From: Hymenoscyphus infarciens
Lineage: Eukaryota > Ascomycota > Leotiomycetes > Helotiales > Helotiaceae
Assembly: GCA_001414345.1 (NCBI GenBank)
Contig: LLCB01000407.1
Span: 1-43,237 of the forward strand
Direction: 5' to 3'
Length of the DNA stretch: 43,237 nucleotides
The translations under genes were made by a program, and so were the position numbers. Below the pieces are notes generated by a model. That model was not told where the DNA came from, did no database searches, and saw only the letters and a program-made list of their open reading frames with translations. Shown here piece after piece: positions 22,556-35,201 of the stretch; the first letter of the stretch is position 1; each line of letters opens with the position of its first letter.

Positions 22556-22756
22556 AGACAATAAAAGCGGCAGGAAATACTTAGGTACCCAGCTCGTTCT
22601 CTTAACTTTTTGGGGTAATTCAAGGCCATTAACCTGAATACTTAGGACACTTCAGAATACTAACCCAGATGTCTTGAAATAATGAAGTTTGATTGTCCTA
22701 AAGTATTTAGGGCAATCAATACATCCAAGAGCTATTGATTGCCGCTTTTATTGTCT
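22556..22756. mobile_element. MITE-like element with 17-bp inverted ends
   Basis: The ends AGACAATAAAAGCGGCA (22556-22572) and its exact reverse complement (22740-22756) bound 201 bp of non-coding DNA. Inside, 22637-22653 (AATACTTAGGACACTTC) pairs imperfectly with 22684-22707, and copies of AAATACTTAGG recur near both ends. Short size, perfect terminal inverted repeats, internal palindrome and no ORF fit a MITE. No clear target-site duplication is visible. It lies in the intergenic region and is not CpA-depleted, so it is not visibly RIP-mutated. Confidence 0.65.
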
Positions 22757-24076
22757 GCCGTGAGGTCAGGAAAGTGCTCTAGATCTCTGAATGCACTCAT
22801 ACGGAGATGGTAAGATGGACGTTGTTGAACGACCTCCCCTCGTATGGAACAGAGTCTGCGTTGCCCAGATGATCGATATGTGGGGAAAAACATATCAGCG
22901 TCTTACTCACTTTCAATCTCTTAGATACTGCCACCTATTTTGCGACCAAGAGCCGCACTGCAATGAAATAAATGTCTTTCAAGTTGAAAGCGCCAACTCG
23001 CCTCTATTCAACCACAAGCCTTCTATTGTAATCTCACTCCCTCTTTTTTTTTCTTGCCATGCCGAGGAAGGATGATACGTCTACCCAATGACTCGAGCAG
23101 AAGGAGTCACTTCAAGTTGATGTCGTAATTGGTCTGCTGAGCCGGTGGTACTCGAGTGCTTTTGCGTGATGATCCAACAGTGTGACACTGTCAGATTGTT
23201 GTGGAATTTCTCGAGGTCACGCTACTTGTATTCACCTTCTCTACCTAGTAGGTAGCACTATCTCCCCGAACTTTCACTTTGTCTGGTCGCTCCTTAGTCT
23301 TACTCCTATTGATTTTGAATACTCGCTCTGTTTATTTACCTTGTTTGCTCGGCTACGGCTACAGACGTATTTACAACATGCCATTTTGCTCCGAAGTAGA
23401 GCGTGTGAAAGAAACTTTTCTATTTCAGGACCCCGCGGTTGGGTGATGCTGATGCTGGAATTCGTTCAAAGATCTCAAAAGTATCCCTTGCCTTGATTTC
23501 TACACATGATTGCGCACGTGGAAGTCATCTGGAACTGCCCCGGGCCATGATAGGATTAAATTGCTGGCAACACACGGAATCTGTAACGTGGAATATCCCC
23601 TCTCGTACCTGCCTCTCTCTATATACCGAACTATGCAGATAATCGTGAATCCTGGAAGTAGGTCAACTCGCCAATCACAGCTAGGTTGCCGCGCCAATGT
23701 TGGCCGGGTGCATTCTACCTGCCCCGCGCCTCGATCCGTTCCATGACTACAGACAGCAGACTTCACCTCGAAGCTCTTTGACAAAGAGCCACAATCTAAT
23801 CTTCCGCCAACACAACAACACAACAACACTACTCGTCTCTTGCCTACAAACACCAACCTTCCAGGATTCAGAAAATTCATCTACTTCGTCGAGATTTCCC
23901 CGCTATCTCCTGAATCCTGGCTGTTCAGGAAGCAAGCGGGAGACGTCCGCCCGCATACACTCCACGTCACCGGTCAGCCTGCCACTCTTGAAGCTCAGTT
24001 CTCGACGGATTTGCAGATTCCCCCCAGAGTCTGCTACTCGTTCCGTAAAGGAACAGATACCTATACCGCATCTTGA
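22757..24076. other. Intergenic region and 5' leader of the BCAS3-like gene
   Basis: No gene supported. The CAACACAACAACACAACAACAC stretch (in the range 23805-23835) looks like an unstructured fungal 5' UTR. Upstream AUGs occur in this leader in other frames (for example near 23748). Confidence 0.4.
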
Positions 24077-27000
24077 ATGCCCCCTACATTCGATCACGAC
24101 GGAAACAGTAGTCCTAGTGGCACTTCCCCGCCCCGCAAGTCCACCCAGAAGGGAAATACAGCTGGAGGCTCTGCACAAACGAGAAACGGGAAGAAGAATG
24201 GGCAGGCGAAGGATAATTCGGGAGGCGGCGTGCTGGCCGCGGTGACCAAAAATGCCTCCAAGATGCCGTGAGTATCTGACTCGGTGAGGATGGAATACCA
24301 GCTGACTAGTCACCTATAGTAACAAGAATCCGAAGGCATTCACGATTCCTCCTCCCACTGAATCCCCAGAGATGGCTCCCGTTATACCTCCTCCAGTTGG
24401 AACGCCCTCGCCTCGCGTTGAATCTCCATCTCCACCGAGTGGAAATCCTGTCACATCCCCCCTGCTGGATGCTCTTTCATCAGCCGCGATAACCCGATCC
24501 TCGACACATAATACGAATGAATGGGCAAAAAACGTTCCTGCATATTCCAGTTCCCCTAGCAATCTTATAAATCTCGGGGAGTCTCCACCTACCCTACCTT
24601 CGTCTTATGAAGAGAGACTTGCTAGCTTTGGGTGGACAACAAGAGATCAGAGAGGAACCCCACCAACCGGCAGAATAGCGTCGGCATCTCCTCCTTCCAG
24701 AACTCGTCCTCTGAGTTATCACATGGATGGAAACTATCCACAAGTGCCTGACGATCATCGCTCCCAAATGTCATCTTATGCTGCTAGGCGAAGCTCCATG
24801 TATACTCAACACCCGAGATACCCTCACGCACAGCATAACCCTCCGCTTCCTCATCAGGCGCAAGCGCATTTCTATGGCGCCCCGGATCCAAATATGCTTT
24901 CACCGGCCGGTCCTGGTCTAGTACCTGGGGAAAATGGGTATTATTGTGGTTTCGATAGCGTGGCATCCTCTCCAGATCCATCCAAGCCAGCCGATCAGGT
25001 CATATTGACAGGTTATGAGGGTGGGATTAATATCCATGCAGTCACGAAAAGAGGTGTCAGTAGACTTGCTACCCTTGACAATCTTCGAGGCGGGGTTTAC
25101 AGTGCCAAAATAATTCCCAGCAACACCCCTAACAATACCTCCACTCATTTTCCATTGATTGTCCTTGTAGTACATGGCCCATCGTCAACCCCCAGTGGCT
25201 CTCTTGATGGGGATGACAATGGAATTTCTGCAGATGCAGTATCAGTTGCGCAGAACGAAAGTGCCAGGAGCTCACCAAAAATCCATGTTCGATCGATTCA
25301 GGAAAATGAAGCACCGGATTCTTATCAGACCACGGTAGAAGTCTACTCCTTGGTTACCAAACAGCATGTTGCAACTCTACTATCACTCCCCAAGACGCAG
25401 CTTCCAATATTCAAACCCCCTCCGCCGGCTGGCGCCTTGACCATTCGAGCGGATGCCGCCAACATTGTGGTTGCATCGGGAACTACTGGGGAGACTTGGA
25501 TTTTCAGACTTCAGCCAACGGGTAATAACAGAGCTGTTGAATTTCGATGCGTTGGAAAGGTATGGACTGCTGTACAGCACGGGGTGTCGGTAGATCCCGC
25601 TGGGTTAAACGGTTATGCCGATGGGGACTGGTACTCCACAGATACTGTGGAACGGAAGCAGTACAAAGCATCAATTTTGTCCATGAATGGTCGATGGCTC
25701 GCGTTTTCCCCTTCTGCGCCCTCTTCTCAAATTTCCTTGCGCGCCACCGTACCTGGCATAACTTCTCAAACGAAAGTTCCCGGTCTCCATTCTCAGGCCC
25801 CTCCACAGTTACCATCTGTGAACTGCACGGTTGAAACTCCTGGAGGCGAGAGTATGGTAAAGCAAATTATGCAAGCTGGAACGCAGGCTTTGATCGAAGG
25901 AACGACTTATCTCGGGAAGCACATTGGAAAGCAAGGTGCCAATGTCTGGAACTCTTATTGGAACAAGACTCCTCCGAATCAGCCAACGAATGGTGGAATT
26001 CCCTATCAAGCACAGCCAAACCCTGCTTTTCCTCCTACACATGGTGCTCTAACGCAGGCGCCTGTTGCTAAAGACCCGGGTTTGGTGTCAATTCTCGATC
26101 TGGAGTCCTTATCCCATCATTCCTCGTTTTCCGCATCACCTCATCCGCTCGCCACTTTCAAAATTCCGCATGGGTGTAGCTTCTTGTCTTTCGCTCCCAG
26201 TGGTCTGGCACTTTTCACAGCCAGTAGCAAAGGAGACATTCAGAACGTGTGGGATCTCATGCGGATTCAATACTCAAAATCCTCCTTTCTAAAGGGGGCC
26301 TATCAAGGTTCGGACATAAGAGGGCCTCACGTGAGACAAATTGCCCAGTTCTCCAGAATGACCGTCGCGAGAATTGTGGATGTAGTTTGGGCCTCACCTC
26401 ATGGCGAGCGCGCAGCTATGGTCACGGAACCTGGAACGGTTCATATTCTCGATCTTCCAGCAAGCGCATTCACCTGGCCTCCTCCACGCCGTAGGATTTC
26501 TCCTCCCAAACCCGAGGGAGAACCTGCAAGTACTGGTTTTACTGCTACCGGTGTAGCTACCAATGCAGTCAATTCTCTCTGGACTCTTTCGCGACCACTT
26601 GTAAGTCGCCCGCGTAGGAGCAGTACGAGTGTGTCTGCGAAGACAGTCACAGCACAAGCTGGTCATGGAACCCAGGCACTGGCCGCTGGCATTAGTCGGT
26701 CTGTTGGGGCGGCAACTGGTAGAATGAATGAAATGCGAAAGGCAGGAAGTGCAAAGTTACATCTTCCACGCAGCCCTACAATTCCAAGCAAATCCTGTGT
26801 TCTCTTGTTGAATCGAAAACAGAACGATTCTGTAATCGTGGTTGCTGGCGGTATCATTAGACTGTACACCATCAAAAATAGAAGAGCAGATCGACCCGCA
26901 GACAAACAGAAAGCTTCTCGGGGAGCCAAGTATGTCGAATTTCGTCTTCCCTCATTGCCGGATATCAGAGCCGGACCAGATATGTTACGAGATCTGAACC

Positions 27001-27560
27001 AAGCAGGTGACCTTGAGCTCACCGAGGGAGATGCTGTGGAACATCAATGGAAGTCGAAGAAAGTTGTTACGGAAGTAAATCGGGGAACCGAGTCTTCCAT
27101 ACCTCAGGCCGAGATAGAGTCGAATGCACCATACCAACCATTCCATACAGATAGACGCGTTGCTATGCACATATACTCCGGTGCAGAAGCATCTGGGTTT
27201 ATACCCTCTGCCTCTGCACTCTTCCCATCTCACGCAGAGCCAAAATCAACCACAAACCCCCAAACACCTTGGGCATTTGGTGGTTCCATCAGCACCACAA
27301 AACTAGACGTCGGACCTGCTCAAATCACGGACGACGATATTGATTCGGCGGCCGAGGACCATCGTGCACTTCCAACATCAGCAATCGAAAGAATATTGAT
27401 GGTAAAGGATAGCAACGAAGAAATAGAGCAGATTGTGGTCACCACCCGGAGACGCAAAAGTACCACACGTACAACAAACAACGAGTTGGCTGATGCAGAC
27501 GAAGAGGGTTTCTTTGAAGATGACTGTGAGGTTTTGGACTTTGCTACTCAACGAGTCTGA
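24077..27560 (+). CDS. BCAS3-like WD40 protein, one intron
   Basis: Exons 24077-24267 and 24320-27560 give 1143 aa. The 52-nt intron (GTGAGT, CTGAC branch point, CCTATAG) joins the frame exactly. The N-terminus (1-280) is Ser/Pro-rich and disordered. A beta-propeller related to PROPPINs follows, from about 285 (VILTGYEGGINIH) through 652-710, where LATFKIPHGCSFLSFAPSG and KGDIQNVWDLMRI are typical BCAS3/Atg18-like blade strings. The BCAS3 domain is at about 740-790 (VARIVDVVW...GTVHILDLP). The C-terminus is acidic and ends near EEGFFEDDCEVLDF. Human BCAS3 (928 aa) works with PHAF1 at phagophore membranes in selective autophagy; that role here is inferred from family only. Length and order agree with fungal members. 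Confidence 0.82.
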
Positions 27561-28365
27561 TCATTCCGCTCATAGTCATGATTCCATGTGCACTGGTGTA
27601 CATAGCACTTTACCCTGTTATAGAGTTATAGAGCTATAGAGAAGGTGGTTGGTGCTTCGGTGCTTGTTTTTTGATGTTTTCTTTCCGTCCCCGAGTCAAC
27701 CTTTTCAAGAATCCCTCCTGATGCTTTATTTACGTCCATGAAGAAGATTTACATGGCCACCTCAACCGGGGTCATTTGCTTTGTGTGGCCAAGCAAGCAC
27801 GAAATACCTCGGCACTTCTTTTGCACAAATACATAATTGACCTGGGTTCTTTTGCTGGCGTTTGGATAGAGGAGATGGTGGTTTGGGCCTGGTTATTTTT
27901 CGGGTTTCGGATGGGGTTGGGTATATCGGCATGGGTATGAGGCATGATTGATTGGGTTTGGGTTATACGTAGCATGTTTGTGAGAGATACCATAAATACA
28001 ATAAAGAGGCGAATATTCTTTTTTTTGAATCTCGGTCTCCTTCTACAAGATTGAGTGCCTGTTCAGCAGTACACCCGGTCTGCCTCACCAAATTTTTGGT
28101 CTAGCACCTTGTTATGACGAGGCCTGGCGATGGTACTACCACTATTATCCCTGGAAAATTTGGTAAAAACGCCTCTGATTGACTACACTACTGCTTTCTG
28201 TAAAACAGAGGTGTTTGGGTTAGAAAAGGTTGTAAACAAGAGGTGTTCTAACTTAAAGGTACTAAGAACTAAGTCAGTCTACTTTTATTTGCTAGCTATA
28301 GAAACTAGAGGTATATGCTCGAATTATAGTGCGCCAAGTCATTTTTGGATAAGATTATACTAGAT
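27561..28365. other. 3' flank and boundary with the AT-rich block
   Basis: 3' UTR of the BCAS3-like gene, with a TTATAGAG triplet repeat (about 27,619-27,645) and a poly-T tract at 28,019-28,026. At 28166-28177 AAAACGCCTCTG is inverted at 28206-28216. From about 28,230 base composition switches to RIP-type AT-rich DNA. No gene supported. Confidence 0.45.
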
Positions 28366-28999
28366 ATTCATATTACTAGAGAAATACTTATTCTAAAATC
28401 TTAAGTTAAAGAGACTATAGTGAGTTACGAGTCAAGCTTCCCTTTTAACGATATTTATAAACTATGTTCTCTTTATATTTATCTTAGAAAATAGAAAACT
28501 AAAGTACTTTTTAAGATATAAGACCTAGCTAGAAAGAACTACTATATCTTCTTATATATCCTCTCTATTTATTATATTACGAGACAAAGGTGAGTTAGAC
28601 AAAGGATCACCTAATAATCCCTACCTTTTAAGCGAGGAGCATAGTATTTAAAGCCTTATACTCTCCTCTATAGTTCTAGGAATTAAGTATCTACTTTAAC
28701 TTTACTTTACTTATCTTATACTCTTAATATAGCTTCTATAATCGTTATAGTTATAAGCCTAGTTAGTAGATAAGATACTACTTCTACTACGCTAGTTATA
28801 TTAGCTTTATCTTCCTTTTTATCTATTCTTATCTTCTTCTTAAGAGTACTACTTTTATAATAGTAAGCTTACTCTTAACTAAAAAGGTCCTTTTTACTAA
28901 CTAAAACTCGTAGCTTATATAGTATAACCGCTTCTTTTATATTACCTACTAAGAAAGAGTCTAAGAATACTTTAATCTAAATAGTTTTAATACTAAGAA

Positions 29000-31900
29000 C
29001 GCTAATAAGCTTAAAAAACCTTATTCTATAATTAAATAAGCTATACTTAATAAGAATATTAAACTCGAAGAAGCCTAGCTTATAATAAATAAAGCCTAGA
29101 ATATACTCTTAGTAGCTTAATATATAAGAAGAGATCTACTAGAACTATCTCTCCTAGTATTAGCTAATAATATTAAAAAGGACTTTAGAGATAATATTAA
29201 AAGATATACTTTTAAAATTAATAAGCTTTATACTATATAAAGCAAGATATATAAAGTTAGCTCCTAGGTAGAGAGTACTATAGATAAGTCTATACTCTTA
29301 GAAGCTTAATCCTTACTTAGATATACTAGGAAATTCGCTCCCTAGAACCTGATTTAAAAGCTTAAAAGTAACTTAGTACTAATATTAGAAAGCGTAGAAG
29401 ATATAGTATATATAGAATACTAGAACACGCTTACTTAAACTAAATTAAGGTCTATAAACTCTAATTACTAGTTCTTTAACTAGAAATACTATTATAACTA
29501 AGTAAAAAATTTTTAACTCTTAGAGATTAAGAGTCTACTTATAGTAAAAGACTTCTTAGATATAGTTTACTAAATTACTCCTACCTAGGTAATAAGTTAA
29601 AAGATATAGTTAATTAATAATATAGAGCTTAAGAAAGGAGTTATATTACTTAATAATCTTACTAAAATGTTTTTAAAGATCTTATATAAATACTTTATAT
29701 TAAAGACTAATAGAAAAGCTAGTAAGATATTCTCTATCTTTAGAAGTAGAAATAATAACCTATCTAATTCTAAGAATAAAGCTTAAAATAGAGGTTCTAA
29801 TAATAAGAAATGTCTATATAAGACTAGTTAAGAACACTTTTAGAAACCTATTAACTACTAAACCTTAGAATTTATACTTACTAGAAAGTATAATCCTACT
29901 CTTAATAATCCCTTAAATAATAAGGAGTTAAAAGAGATTATATAGTACTTAAGAGCCTTATTCTAGATAAACTTTTAAAAGAAACTAATTAAAAAGTTCT
30001 TTATAGTATAATCTAAGTTTAAAAAGGGATTTATAAGCTCTACTAGTAGTACTTAAAGGTTATTAAAATACTCTATTAGGAATATAAGTACTATAATCTT
30101 ATCTTTAGAGCTTTTAACTAATCTAGAAAAGATAAACTAAGCTCTAAAATAGAGAATCTACGCTTTCTTAGCTAAATATACTAGATACCTTCTTATAGAT
30201 TTAATACTTTTTAATAACTATAGAGTAGTCTATCTTATTAATAGTAAAGATATACTTATCCTAGGAACTTTTAAATACTCTAATAACATAGTAGAATTAA
30301 GAATAACTAGTATTCTAATTAGTAGAATAAGAATAAGGATTATAAAGAACGTTCTTAGAAATAAGAGAGAAAGTAACTCTATAGATCTAACGCTTACTAA
30401 TATCGCGGTTATTAAGAGTTTTTATTCTAATATTATCTTAGAAGTATATATTAGAGAATCTAGAGTATAGTATAATAAGTATAACTATTTACTATACTTT
30501 AAGCTTATAAAGAATAGTATAGTTATTAAATCTTTAATTTATATAATAAACTTAGTCTTATTTAAATATAACCTTATTAATAACTATACTAAGCTTTAAA
30601 ACTCTTAAGCTATATTTACTTTAATATATCTAATACTTTCTAAAAAGATTAATAAACGCTTTTATAAGAAGATAAGAGATTATATTAGACTAAGAAGTAA
30701 TTTAGTAGAAATTTAGTATAAAAGATTAGAATATCTAAAATAAGAAGCTCTTAAAACTCTAGTCTAGTTAATAAAGAATATAAAAATTATAAGTATTAAA
30801 TAAGTAAAGTACTTATACTATACTATTACTTATACTTAGAACGTAGTTTTAAGATATATCTCTAAAAATAAGAGTATATAACTATTCTAGTAGTACTTAT
30901 AGGATTTATTTAACTTCTTAACTAAATATAATAGAGTTAAATAGCTCCTTTTAATAAAAGAGGAGTATAATAGAAAGCTTTTTAGATTTATAATAATAAA
31001 TAAGAGAAGAGAAACAGTGTTTAAAAAGCTTAGAAACTTTAAAAAATAGGTTAGATAGTAATATAGTCTTTTAATTTATAAGCTTAAATATAATAATAAT
31101 AAATTAGTAATCCTATAATATAGAGCCTTAGAATATACTTTATAGACTATAGAAATTAGAATAGACTTAGAGCTTATACTAACTTATACTTATAAGCTAA
31201 ATAAAGAGGTAGAGAGAGTAAGATAAGAAGTAATTATATACTTAATTAAAATATTATCTACTATTAACTTACTATAACGCCTCTAAACTAAGTTAACTAT
31301 AGCTAGAATCTAGCTCTATAATATAAGTCTTAACTAAAGAAATAAGTTTAAGATACTAAATAAGATACTTCTATTATAGTTTAATAATTATTTCTACTAG
31401 TATAATCTAAAGTTTAGAAACTTAGTAATAAAAGACCTTAAACAAGATTAGAATAGAATCTATATCTATAAATCTAAAGCTTATCTACTAAAAAAGGAGA
31501 GAGAGTAAGAAGTTAAGAAGAGAGCCTTTAAAGTTAATCTTAGAGCTTATATAAGTTATTTAGTTAAGTATATCTTATTAAATATCTACTATATCTAGGT
31601 TCTATAACTTAATTAAGTTATTATAACTTAGAACGTTATATTTAATAAAGAAATCTTTTATATACTAGAATATAAAAAGGTAGAATAATAACCTATTATA
31701 ATTACTTATATAGTAGTATAGTATATAGTTAAATAGAAGTAATAGAATACTAAAGCCTTATTTAAAAGTATTAGTATATATAAAATAGAGAGCGTAGGAA
31801 AACTAAAACTAGAAGCTAAACTAGTAAGAGATATCTTACTTAAAGCTACTAATATACTAAGTAAAGCTTTAATTAGTTAGAACTTAAGAGTAAGACTAGA

Positions 31901-33128
31901 AAAGAGAGATATAATCTCTTCTAGGTTTAGACTTCTATTACTTAGAGTAATACCTAAACCTAAAAGTATACTAGAATAGGTTATAAGCTTTTAAAATAAG
32001 TAAAATATAAGAATCTCTTAATAAACTATAAGACTCTCTTAATAAGCGCTTATAAGATTCTCTTAACTATAAAATAATATTAAAAGTATAAAAGGTCTAA
32101 GTAGTCTACTAATTAAGATAAGTAATAGAATACTAGAAGGAATCTTCTAATAAAATAAAGAGAGTAAGCTCTTTTAATAATAAAGTAGTATATAAGAAAG
32201 AACTCTTAATATACTAGTTCTAGAAACTTCTAATATAAAGTTAACTAAGAAATAAGGAATAATAAATATAAAAAGTAAAAACCTAAAAAAGCTTAAAATA
32301 AAGTAAAGGTATATAAAGAAAGTATATCTACTTATATTAAGAAAGAGTAAAAGAGGTTAACCTAGAGAGGAAGATACTAGAAATATAATAATCTCTACTC
32401 TACTAGTTATATTAATTAAAATAGAGCCTTAATAAGCTATTCTAAAATATTTAAATTATTTCTTTAGTACTTTTTAGCCTTTATTAGAGAGTATAATATT
32501 AAATAAGAAGAACTTATAAGATATCTACTATATTATTATAGTAGTAATAATAGAGGAAGAAACGCCTCTAAAGCTTAAATACTTATACCTTTATTAGTTA
32601 AAACTACTAAAAGAGCTAAAATTATAGAGAGAACTTATAAACTATCTACTTAGTAAGTACTTTAAAGATAATTTAGAGCTTAAAATTAAGAACCTAGAGA
32701 AAAGGAAATACTAGTATATAATTAAAAGATAGAACGTTAAAATAAAACTATTACTTCTAAAGTAGATATTTATATATAAATATAACTCTATAAACTATCT
32801 AATTTAATACTAAGCTTAACTTATAATAAGAGATAATCTCTAATAAGAAGATACTATTCTTTTAATATATACTATTATACTTATAATAAGATTATTCTAA
32901 ATAGCTATAGTAATAGCTATTAGATTTAATCTAAAGATTAAGTAATATAATATTATAAACACGTTTATTAATATAGAAAGGGATATAAGAGCTCTTCTAG
33001 TAGCTTACTAACTTCTAGATAGATATTAATAAGAGGGACTATATATTAAATTAGATAGAGTACTTTATAGATTAAGAGATTCTCTAGCTTTATAGTTTAA
33101 ATACTTTATAACTACTTTTTAAGAATAT
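29000..33128 (+). pseudogene. Copia gag-pol relic: gag, integrase and RT start
   Basis: The frame follows Copia polyproteins despite dozens of TAA/TAG stops. A Trp/Tyr-rich gag and Cys-containing knuckle region lie at about 29,390-29,850. The pre-integrase zinc motif is at about 30,717-30,772: RLEYLK-stop-EALKTL, where families have RLGHxGxxAL. The integrase core runs at about 30,880-31,300, with the SPxTHEPNG-type block at about 31,170-31,210 mutated. The integrase C-terminal region (KFRNLVIKDLK) is at about 31,410-31,450. RT begins at about 32,760 and LYRLRDSLAL is at about 33,063-33,092, where families have LYGLRDSPAL. Substitutions against the family are G-to-A or C-to-T, as RIP makes. 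It encodes a dead RNA-to-DNA copying machinery. The RT continues after the inserted element at 42,162. Confidence 0.85.
33124..33128. repeat. Target-site duplication AATAT, left copy
   Basis: AATAT directly before the left LTR matches AATAT at 42162-42166 directly after the right LTR. Five-bp duplications are standard for LTR-retrotransposon insertion. Confidence 0.85.
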
Positions 33129-33387
33129 TATAACGGTATGCCGTCATTCTAGATAGCTGGGAGTACCTGCTATATATAAGGTTTCAGCAGTTGTTGTCTT
33201 ATATTATCTGTTTTAGGAAGGTTATATAGGTTCGAGCTTTTGTATTAGCCGACGTATAACGTTAGTCGGTTTCGTACCTCTTGTATATTAGTATCGTTTA
33301 GAGCTGTCTTCGCTCTTTACCTTTAGTTTTCGCGTTAATAACCACGAATAGACTACTTCTCTACTCTACTCCTACCTTATTATTATA
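33129..33387 (+). repeat. Left LTR (259 bp)
   Basis: Aligns end to end without gaps to 41903-42161. By eye about 23 positions differ, all transitions. The central 170 bp, including a CCGAC...GTCGG hairpin and a GTCTTCGCTCTTTACC segment, is essentially identical in both copies. Confidence 0.9.
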
Positions 33388-33789
33388 TTAAACTAAAGGT
33401 TATTCTTCTTATTAAGCTTCTTAACCTTACTTCTATTCTAGCCTCTCTGCTACTAACTCTGCGACCCCCTTTCTTTTAAACGGCTCCTAGATACCTACGT
33501 ATATACTCCGGGACTCCCTTTTCGAATAGCTCCTAGATAACTACGTATATACTCTACGACCCCACGGCTTTGGTCCTCTTTATAGCACCGAACCCCTTTA
33601 AATAGCTTCCTAGACCCCTCGCTAGCGACCCCCGAATCGATACCTAGCTTAAGACCCCTCTCTAGCTTCGGATCCCCTCCTTCTAGTATCTGACCCCTAT
33701 CTGGCATCTTTAGATCCCCCCCCCTCTAGTATCTTCGGATCCCCCCCTCTGGCGTCTACGGACCTTAACCCCCCCCCTAAATCGACGAA
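33388..33789. other. Leader of the LTR element
   Basis: Non-coding. It holds a direct repeat of AGCTCCTAGATA-x-CTACGTATATACTC (about 33,483 and 33,529) and a C-rich series of GATCCCC / CTCTAGTATCT units (about 33,640-33,780). A primer-binding site just after the LTR (33,388 onward) was not recognised. Confidence 0.5.
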
Positions 33790-34048
33790 ATGTCGAACCA
33801 GTTCCGCCACGAGGCGTTGAACGACCTTCTAGGGCCACCCCCCTTTTCGAAAGACCCTCCGAACCCTTTCTGAATCACACCCGTACACTAAGATTGAGAA
33901 GATCCCGAAGAAACAACAACGGTCGAAGAGACTATCAGGACTTCTTAAATATAGACGATATATAGACGAGATAGTAGCACAAGAACAAAGGATAAAACGA
34001 TCGGTTAGAGAGATAGAGGACAAAATTACAAGCGAACTTCGAAGTTAA
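33790..34048 (+). pseudogene. Gag-like relic of the LTR element
   Basis: From ATG at 33790, 27 codons (starting MSNQFRHEALNDLLG) end at a TGA at 33871. In the +1 frame, 33872-34048 is open for 58 codons of basic, helical, coiled-coil-like sequence (KIEKIPKKQQRSKR, then DEIVAQEQRIKRSVREIEDK). Position just after the leader and composition suggest a gag start; no zinc knuckle or pol follows. Family not recognised. Confidence 0.4.
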
Positions 34049-34654
34049 AAATCTAACCTTCGAACCCTCCCCGATCCGACCCTCATTCGACTCTCCTTTG
34101 TTTTCATACCCGAATTCAGACCTCTTTCGTTTACGGGCCCCTACCCCTAATGCCTTCCTACCACTTCCCAACCCTCGAATCGGATACAAATTAGTCGAAA
34201 TACGCTTTCTATTAGGACAAAAACTCAGAAGCGAGCTCTTAGCTAAGTTATCGCTGTCTTTAATAATACCGACCGAACATCATCCAACTCGACTCTGAAC
34301 TTCCCTCGAACCGAAAGACTACGGTTACGGACCGAGTCCTAGCCGGTACAAAGGTTAAAAGGTTGAAAGAGATAGAAGTGGAATTAGGAGAAGATTATGC
34401 TGAAGAAACTTTTACCGACTTCAAAAGGTCACTTTTCAAGTACGGCCATACTCGGAGAGATACCAGAATCGGAACGCTTCTTTCATATGTGGGACACACC
34501 TTAGCTCGTCCGAATCCCCCACAATATAACAGCAACTCTTCTTTCGAAATCGGAAGATGAATAAGTCCTTAAGTACCCTGAAGAGAACGAGGCGGCCTAC
34601 GGGCCTGAGCAATACAGTTTTATACGACTAGACATCCGAACTTAGATGCTACTG
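34049..34654. other. LTR-element interior without recognisable gene
   Basis: Moderate GC with short open stretches (for example 34363-34560) of unknown nature. It contains one copy (34,173-34,300) of a motif repeated in the element: GATACAAATYAGT...GAGCTCTTAGCTAAGTTATC, then TCCAACTCGACTCTGAA. Related copies lie at about 35,163 and its continuation at 41,340, and at 41,471. Confidence 0.45.
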
Positions 34655-35070
34655 TATCCGAAACTACTCCTTTTGTTGTCCTAAACTTCGGACAATACGA
34701 CAACTTCGGCATCAAGTTCATTTGACTAGCCGAAACTCCTCCTTTTGTTATCCTAAACTTCGGATAGCATTTTCAATATTCAGCATTAAGTCTTTTGACC
34801 AGCCGAAACCCTACCTGTTATTGTCCCGAACTTCGGACAGTTAGACAACAGTTTCAACTTTAACAACTTCAGCATCAACTTCGCCTTTAACCAGCCGAAA
34901 CCCTACCTCTTTTTATTATCTTAAACATTAGATAGCATTTTCAAATTCAGCAATAACTTCGCCTTTGGCTAGCCAAAACTACCCCTTTTATTATCCCTAG
35001 ATACTCGAATAAGAATTTCAACTTCAACAACTCGGCTACAACTTCGCTTTTAACTAGCCAAAACGCCACC
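34655..35070. repeat. Minisatellite with 72-92 bp units
   Basis: Units starting AGCCGAAAC (later AGCCAAAAC) begin near 34655, 34728, 34801, 34893, 34971 and 35055. Each continues with CTTTTGTTATCCTAAACTTCGG-type and CAACTTCAGCA-type blocks. Units vary in length by indels and in sequence mostly by transitions. Confidence 0.75.
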
Positions 35071-35201
35071 GACTCTAATAAGAGTCTTATAATCTTTACT
35101 TTCTTACTTTCTTTTACTTCTAGCTAGGCTAGAAGTCCTTTTTTTATTTAAACTTTTAAATCAGATACAAATCGAATTAGTACACTCTTAAAGTAAACTC
35201 T

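Larger units (their letters stand above)
28366..33128 (+). mobile_element. Ty1/Copia retrotransposon, left part (interrupted, RIP-decayed)
   Basis: AT-rich, nearly CpA/TpG-free DNA carrying a gag-pol frame in Copia order (gag, protease region, integrase, reverse transcriptase). It is interrupted at 33,128 by an LTR element and resumes at 42,162. The left end is approximate: no left LTR can be fixed because the right one is not in the window. Confidence 0.8.

Noticed and set aside
23697..24245. 182-codon frame overlapping the BCAS3-like first exon
   Set aside because: Different frame from the well-supported gene, Ser/Arg/Thr-rich shadow composition.
33495..34560. Several short frames on both strands in the LTR-element interior
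   Set aside because: Each under 90 codons and mutually overlapping; only 33790-34048 has start, position and composition worth a gag-like note.
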